39,396 nt of DNA from Lentimicrobiaceae bacterium. Its GTDB lineage: Bacteria > Bacteroidota > Bacteroidia > Bacteroidales > F082. The position numbers and the translations under genes are program-made. The stretch lies in the NCBI GenBank assembly GCA_031262365.1, contig JAISHW010000117.1:1-39396 (forward strand), given 5' to 3'. The notes below the pieces were generated by a model, which ran no database searches, had not been told where the DNA came from, and saw only the letters and a program-made list of their open reading frames with translations. Of the stretch, positions 35,701 to 39,396 are shown one piece after another; positions within the stretch are counted from its first letter, which is position 1, and every line of letters begins with the position of its first letter.

Positions 35701-37067
35701 AGCACGTCTTTGTTTGATCGTATTTCTGCTTTTTCGGAATAATCGCCTTTTGCCATCATTTTTGCAATGTTGGCGTATGATTGCATTGTGGTAACGAGTT
35801 GGTTGAATGTGGTTACCATTTCGCCAATTTCGTTGCTTGGTGCTTTGATAGTATGGAACCCAAGTGTGCCTTCGGCAACTTCTTTAGCCCATGCCGAAAG
35901 TTGTTTAATAGGGCTTACAAACCAACGTGTTACAAGTATAGAAATAAAAAATACACTAAGAATCGTGATGAGAAACGTGAGCTTGACAACATCGGAAAGT
36001 CGGCGTGCATAGGCAAAGGCTTCAGAATGTTCAATTTCTTCAAACAAAACCCATGAAACGCCATATTCTTCTAAAAAATCCAAGTTACGGAAAATTCCAA
36101 GAACGTATTTTCCTTCTTCGTTAGCATCATAATTTGAAACTTTGTCTGGAGCAAGTTTGTGTTTATCTAAAAGAGCTTGATTATCACGGTATTCAAGATA
36201 GCGAAACCATTCGTTCACTTTTGTGTTGTTGATGCGTTTTTTAAGAATGTCGTCATCAGTTCCAAATCGGGTGGAAGAGCGTAATAATTGGTCATTACCT
36301 ATTATATATGCTTGTCCGGTTTCGCCATAATCGGAGTTTTGCTGGATTATCTGATTGATTCTGTCCATCGTTATTTGCAATGCAACATATCCGATAATGG
36401 TGTTGTTTTCGTCTAACATCGGCTGAACAAAATGTCCGGAAAGTATTGTTAAAATAGCATTATAGGGTTCAAGATCAGAAAATTGTGGGTTGAGCGTTTC
36501 TGTGCTTTTCAGAACAGCATGAGCAAATTTTGAGGTCTGATAGGGTCCTGAAAAAATATTAGTTCCTAGATCTTTTCCTTGTTTCAATGTGTAAAGAATA
36601 GTACCGTCTTTGTCTATGAAAATGACATCGTAAAATCCTTTGTTTTGTAATGTTCCAATGTATTCGTCGTAATGAGGTCTGGTAATTTTATCCCAAGTAT
36701 CTGTTTTTCTAAATTCATTAAACGATTTTCCGCTCTTTTTCCATTCATTTGAAAGCGTTTCAATAAAGTTGATGTCTGATTTCTGTTTTGCGTTAACATT
36801 TAGAAAATCAGTTACTTCTTTGAAAAAAGATTTGATGTGTTCTATGCGAAGTTGAGAAGTGGTTATTAATGACTTTTCGGCAACGATTGTTAAGCTGCTA
36901 TAAGCATTTAAGTAGTTGATGTAGCTGACGGCTGCCAATGGAATAATTGAAATGGCTAAAAACCACATTAATAATAATTTACCGACTCCTATGTAGCTCC
37001 ACGAACGAATGGAATTTTTAAATTTTTCCCATGATGAAGCTTTGTTGTAATTAAAATATTCTTCCAT
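32724..37067 (-). CDS. Hybrid sensor histidine kinase with Cache-like sensor, HAMP, GAF and three receiver domains
   Basis: The 1447-residue inner-membrane protein has TM1 (about 29-51) and a periplasmic Cache-like sensor (about 55-355, with YDVIFIDKDGTILYT and GETGQAYIIGNDQLL). TM2 (about 362-383), HAMP (about 384-437) and further HAMP-like units (about 438-510, each with KGDYS and RSNKD) follow. Next are GAF (about 535-675) and a long Gln/Glu-rich coiled coil (about 680-775). HisKA carries phospho-acceptor His786 (NMSHELRTP); HATPase_c includes NLYSNALKFT and GGTGLGLSIS. Three receiver domains have Asp1120, Asp1242 and Asp1378. The second receiver is less conserved (DLGLKTINGF instead of D-x-x-MPxMDG). 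The last is canonical. It follows the second kinase after 30 bp on the same strand. No DNA-binding response regulator is adjacent. Confidence 0.93.
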   Translation of the reverse strand: MEEYFNYNKASSWEKFKNSIRSWSYIGVGKLLLMWFLAISIIPLAAVSYINYLNAYSSLTIVAEKSLITTSQLRIEHIKSFFKEVTDFLNVNAKQKSDINFIETLSNEWKKSGKSFNEFRKTDTWDKITRPHYDEYIGTLQNKGFYDVIFIDKDGTILYTLKQGKDLGTNIFSGPYQTSKFAHAVLKSTETLNPQFSDLEPYNAILTILSGHFVQPMLDENNTIIGYVALQITMDRINQIIQQNSDYGETGQAYIIGNDQLLRSSTRFGTDDDILKKRINNTKVNEWFRYLEYRDNQALLDKHKLAPDKVSNYDANEEGKYVLGIFRNLDFLEEYGVSWVLFEEIEHSEAFAYARRLSDVVKLTFLITILSVFFISILVTRWFVSPIKQLSAWAKEVAEGTLGFHTIKAPSNEIGEMVTTFNQLVTTMQSYANIAKMMAKGDYSEKAEIRSNKDVLGKSMNKMIESFRDVVDQANNIAKGDYSITVVPRSNKDTLNVALFEMTKTLQRNAIDTKNNDWLKTGINKLDLNISGKPDIEGLVQAIITFLSRYLNAQLGLFYVLNDNDSTFQLKGSFADTDSEKKLRKQFDLGEGLLGQVAKDQQILIINKKENLKETIELGNEKIAPSQYVICPLVYENTTYGIIQYATIEPFDELKLQFIDTTSINIAIALKTIKASEKVNLLLQQTQEQAQELAIQQEELRQANEELQEQTNALRISEENLQTQQEELKVTNEELEERTRALEIQRDAITWQNERLEAAQKEIEQKAKDLEIASQYKSEFMANMSHELRTPLNSILVLSQLLSENKRGNLKEKELEYANTINSSGKDLLDLINDILDLSKVEAGKIELYLENLFFNDLVNFIKMSFGPIAKTKGLELSFKIDTPIDHIFTDIQRVHQVIKNLYSNALKFTSKGKVELRIYQPKPSELLSETFSKENIVAIAVKDSGIGIATDKLQLIFDAFSQADGTTSRKYGGTGLGLSISKSFVELLGGKIQVESTEGKGSTFTIYLPVTYEKKESNQHSNAIQEVEPVATISEHENLESEKKQENTQTDPQDDIITDDRQSLTENDLVVLVIDDDKMFTDILSDLAHKHGFKCLATYDGSSGLYLADYYLPDAIILDIGLPGMDGYEVMRRLKQNKRTRHIPVYYISASDKNKQTARYPALGYLKKPVNKAELEAVFEQFNNTIHAPIKQVLVVEDNETMQKSIANLFENDKNKIVGVNSEKEALKKLDTEQYDCLILDLGLKTINGFELLENIKKNTKLKDLPIIIYTDRELTEEEEFTLKKHTNSIFLKGVHLFERLLSETTLSLHKIGEKVTKDEDIFTGKTVLIIDDDMRNVFSLTSILESYDVNTIFAKNGRDGIDKLKANNNVDLVLMDIMMPEMDGYEAIREIRKNLKYKNLPIIALTAKAMKDDRAKCIAAGANEYLSKPVEIAKLISILRVWLYN

Positions 37068-37097
37068 AATTATGGGATAGAGCGAACTACCAAGTGT

Positions 37098-39128
37098 TTA
37101 GTTTGGGATTATAGTGAATTTTTCAACTGTTTCGTATAGTTCGGTTGGGTTTACAGGTTTAGTAATGTAGAAATCCATGCCGGCGGCAAGGCATCTTTCG
37201 CGGTCGCCTTTCATGGCATGGGCTGTCATGGCAATGATAGGCGTGTAATAATCTTTGCTGTCTTCGGCTTCCCTGATTTTTTGTGTTGCCACAAAACCAT
37301 CCATTTCAGGCATTTGAACGTCCATAAAGATTAAATCATAGTGCGAATTCATATAGGCATCGACTGCAAGTTTTCCGTTTTCGACAGCTGTAATTTCCCA
37401 TCCTTTTTTTTCGAGAAGTTGGATAATGATTTTTCTGTTAATGAGTTGATCTTCAGCAATAAGTATATGCAATGTTTTTTTGTTTTCAACTTGTTGTGCT
37501 ATATTGTTTTCGACCAGTTGTCCTTCTCTAATCGCTTCTTTTGAAGCAAAATTTTTCTCGAGTAAAGTTTTTAATTCGTTTTGCAATACCGGTTTTGTAA
37601 GGAATTCATATTTTCGCGATTTTTTGATTTTCAATACCTCTACTGTTGCTTTTGAAGGCGAGAGCAACACGATTTTTGGTATGTGTTTACCGATTAAATC
37701 TTGCTTGATTTTGTTGGCAAGATCGTTGCCGTTCATTTCAGGAAAGAAATAATCAATGAGAATCATGTCAAAATCATTATTGACAATCAGTTTTTTACAT
37801 TCGTTTAAGTTTTTAGCACGTTTGTTTTTTATTCCCCAAGTATTTAATAAGGTGCCGATAATCCGTGATGTTTCATCGTGCGAGTCAATTATGAGGAAGT
37901 TATAATTTGCATTTGTTTTTTCAAGTTTTATTTCCCATGGCTTTGTTTCTTGTGTGCCGGTTATCATATTCAGACGGAAGTAGAAACGACTACCTTTACC
38001 GTATTCGCTTTCTACTTTTATTTGCCCGCCCATCAGTCTGACTAATTTTTGTGAAATATTCAATCCCAAACCGGTTCCTCCGTAATTGCGCGCAGTCGAG
38101 GCGTCGACTTGTGAGTACGATTGGAATAATTTGTCGATATTTTCTTCAGCGATGCCGATTCCGGAATCTTGAACGGAAAATTCGAGACTGATTTGTTCTT
38201 CAATATGGTCGAGCATTTTGATGCTGATAACGATTTTTCCTTCTTTGGTAAATTTTGCGGCGTTACTCAAAAGGTTAATCAAAATTTGACGGATACGAAG
38301 CGGATCGCCAATTAAAATATCGGGAAGTTTTGGATCGATATCGCAAACAAATTCTAATTTTTCTTGGAAAATTTTGATTGATAATAAGTTGACGATTTTG
38401 CTGATCACTTCGCGAATACTGAATTCGATTTCTTCGAGTTCGAGTTTGTCGGCTTCAATTTTCGAAATGTCAAGAATTTCGTTAATGATGTCGAGTAATG
38501 ATTCTCCCGATGTCTTGATGTCTGTAAGTCGCTCGCGTTCAGTCGTATTCATTTCTTCATCCATCAAACCGAGATCAGCCATTCCGATGATTCCGTTCAG
38601 AGGCGTGCGTATCTCGTGGCTCATTGTGGCTAAAAAAGCACTTTTTGCAAGAGTAGCTTCTTCGGCAATTTTTTTTGCAGCATTGAGTTCAGCAACCGTT
38701 TTTTCGAGCATTTTAGTAGTTTCTTCCAATGCGTTTTTGTGTTGAAAAAACTCAATAAAAGCTTTTATTTTACTTTGAAGTATCTCTAAATCAAGTGGTT
38801 TGTATAGGTAATCAACAGCTCCGGTTTCGTATCCTTTGAAAATATGTTGGCGTTGTTTGCTGATGGCTGTGATAAAAATGATTGGGATATATTTTGTGCG
38901 TTCGCTGCTACGCATGATTTTGGCTACTTCGAAACCATCAATTCCGGGCATTTGAACGTCTAAAAGTACGAGTGAAATGTCTTGCTCCAACATGATTCCG
39001 AGTGCTTCGTTGCCCGAATTTGCTTTGATGATGTTGAGGTCTTCATTTTCTAAAATTCCTTCTAACGACAATAAATTTTCAGGACGGTCGTCGACTATCA
39101 AGACATTGAAAACATATTTTGATTTCAT
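37098..39128 (-). CDS. Soluble hybrid histidine kinase: REC-HisKA-HATPase-REC-REC
   Basis: The 676-residue product lacks transmembrane segments and a signal peptide. An N-terminal receiver (about 6-125, Asp57 in LLDVQMPGIDGFE) precedes a short coiled coil (about 130-165). HisKA has His171 (TMSHEIRTPLNG) and HATPase_c has NLLSNAAKFT and GGTGLGLNIS. A second receiver (about 408-522) has Asp459 but a changed context (LIDYFFPEMNG) and an altered N-terminal acidic pocket (LIIDSHDE). The C-terminal canonical receiver (about 553-672) has Asp603. The N-terminal receiver suggests input by phosphotransfer, possibly from the membrane-bound kinase in the same operon, 30 bp downstream. The pair could form a phosphorelay; that is inference. 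Confidence 0.93.
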   Translation of the reverse strand: MKSKYVFNVLIVDDRPENLLSLEGILENEDLNIIKANSGNEALGIMLEQDISLVLLDVQMPGIDGFEVAKIMRSSERTKYIPIIFITAISKQRQHIFKGYETGAVDYLYKPLDLEILQSKIKAFIEFFQHKNALEETTKMLEKTVAELNAAKKIAEEATLAKSAFLATMSHEIRTPLNGIIGMADLGLMDEEMNTTERERLTDIKTSGESLLDIINEILDISKIEADKLELEEIEFSIREVISKIVNLLSIKIFQEKLEFVCDIDPKLPDILIGDPLRIRQILINLLSNAAKFTKEGKIVISIKMLDHIEEQISLEFSVQDSGIGIAEENIDKLFQSYSQVDASTARNYGGTGLGLNISQKLVRLMGGQIKVESEYGKGSRFYFRLNMITGTQETKPWEIKLEKTNANYNFLIIDSHDETSRIIGTLLNTWGIKNKRAKNLNECKKLIVNNDFDMILIDYFFPEMNGNDLANKIKQDLIGKHIPKIVLLSPSKATVEVLKIKKSRKYEFLTKPVLQNELKTLLEKNFASKEAIREGQLVENNIAQQVENKKTLHILIAEDQLINRKIIIQLLEKKGWEITAVENGKLAVDAYMNSHYDLIFMDVQMPEMDGFVATQKIREAEDSKDYYTPIIAMTAHAMKGDRERCLAAGMDFYITKPVNPTELYETVEKFTIIPN

Positions 39129-39168
39129 GGCGTTGGTTTAATTTTTTTACGTAAATTCTTTGCCAAAG

Positions 39169-39197
39169 CAAAGTTAGAAAAATATAAAAGATGGCAA
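39169..39197 (-). promoter_or_regulatory. Promoter of the two-kinase operon
   Basis: On the minus strand TTG (39195-39197) is followed after 18 nt by TAACTTTG (39169-39176), a full match to TAnnTTTG. The -7 box lies 40 bp before the first kinase start. MITE copy C lies about 80 bp further upstream. Confidence 0.5.
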
Positions 39198-39277
39198 TCT
39201 ATTTTTATCAGAAAAAGGGGGTAATTTGCAAGTATTAGCAGAAATGAGTGCTTCGAAAGTACCAACGGAAATGTTTA

Positions 39278-39396
39278 GGGAGCCTCTAAAAATCCAAAAT
39301 ACTGCGTTACGCTCCCTCGCCAAAATGCTCATTTACGCCAAGTAAACTCCGCTTTTGTCTCGGTCGCAAGCCTTGTCTTTTGAATTTTTAGAAGCT
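39278..39396 (+). mobile_element. MITE copy C (119 bp seen, right end cut by the window edge)
   Basis: The left terminus is GGGAGCCTCTAAAAAT (39278-39293), preceded by TTTA (39274-39277). The window ends inside the right terminus, at ATTTTTAGAAGCT. The interior carries the same core as copies A and B (AAAATGCTCATTTACGCC, then AAGTAAACTCCGCTTTTGT) in the orientation of copy A. It lies upstream of the two-kinase operon, outside its apparent promoter. Confidence 0.85.

Overview
The window looks like a chromosomal segment of a Bacteroidota bacterium, probably of the Bacteroidales or a related order. Supporting signs are a TonB-dependent receptor with an N-terminal CarboxypepD_reg-like domain, a very long secreted C25 (gingipain-type) protease with a type IX secretion sorting domain, a SecA of about 1100 residues ending in a SEC-C zinc motif, AT-rich leaders with almost no Shine-Dalgarno sequences, and several TTTG / TAnnTTTG promoters of the Bacteroidota type. 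I saw no tRNA, rRNA or CRISPR array.

Layout: 1-139 is the 3' end of an insertion sequence whose transposase C-terminus resembles the ISXO2/IS1595 type. 158-2981 (minus) is a small His-rich exported protein followed by a TonB receptor, likely a metal-uptake pair. 3260-8116 is the C25 protease. 8187-11180 (plus) holds a class II aldolase-like protein, an AI-2E family permease, and a YtxH protein overlapping a holin-like membrane protein. 11226-17110 (minus) is a tight run: lipoprotein, patatin/Omp85-type phospholipase, pyrH, a GT-C glycosyltransferase and frr. 17174-20900 (minus) is an accessory pair: an Eco57I-type DNA methyltransferase overlapping a small PD-(D/E)xK-like protein, together a candidate divergent restriction-modification unit with visibly fewer CpG than its neighbours. 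21349-24651 is secA, followed by a small anchored protein and the divergent guaA. 27242-30551 is a LysM/periplasmic-binding fusion overlapping a MORN-repeat lipoprotein. 30699-32246 (minus) is a secreted endonuclease/phosphatase-fold protein and a CI-like repressor with a clear promoter and a possible operator. 32724-39128 (minus) is a pair of large hybrid histidine kinases.

The most interesting structure is not a gene. A family of roughly 120-bp non-coding elements occurs three times (2496-2616, 30553-30672 and 39278 to the window end), plus a 20-bp internally deleted relic at 11199-11218. They have 16-bp terminal inverted repeats (GGGGACTTCTAAAAAT type), and each checkable insertion is flanked by a 4-bp direct repeat (TTAT, TAAA, TGTA), so they behave as MITEs. 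Their termini match the end of the partial insertion sequence at 122-139 in 13 of 16 aligned positions, which makes a relative of that element a candidate driver. Three of the four lie within about 20 bp downstream of a stop codon; one target duplication even contains the stop codon.
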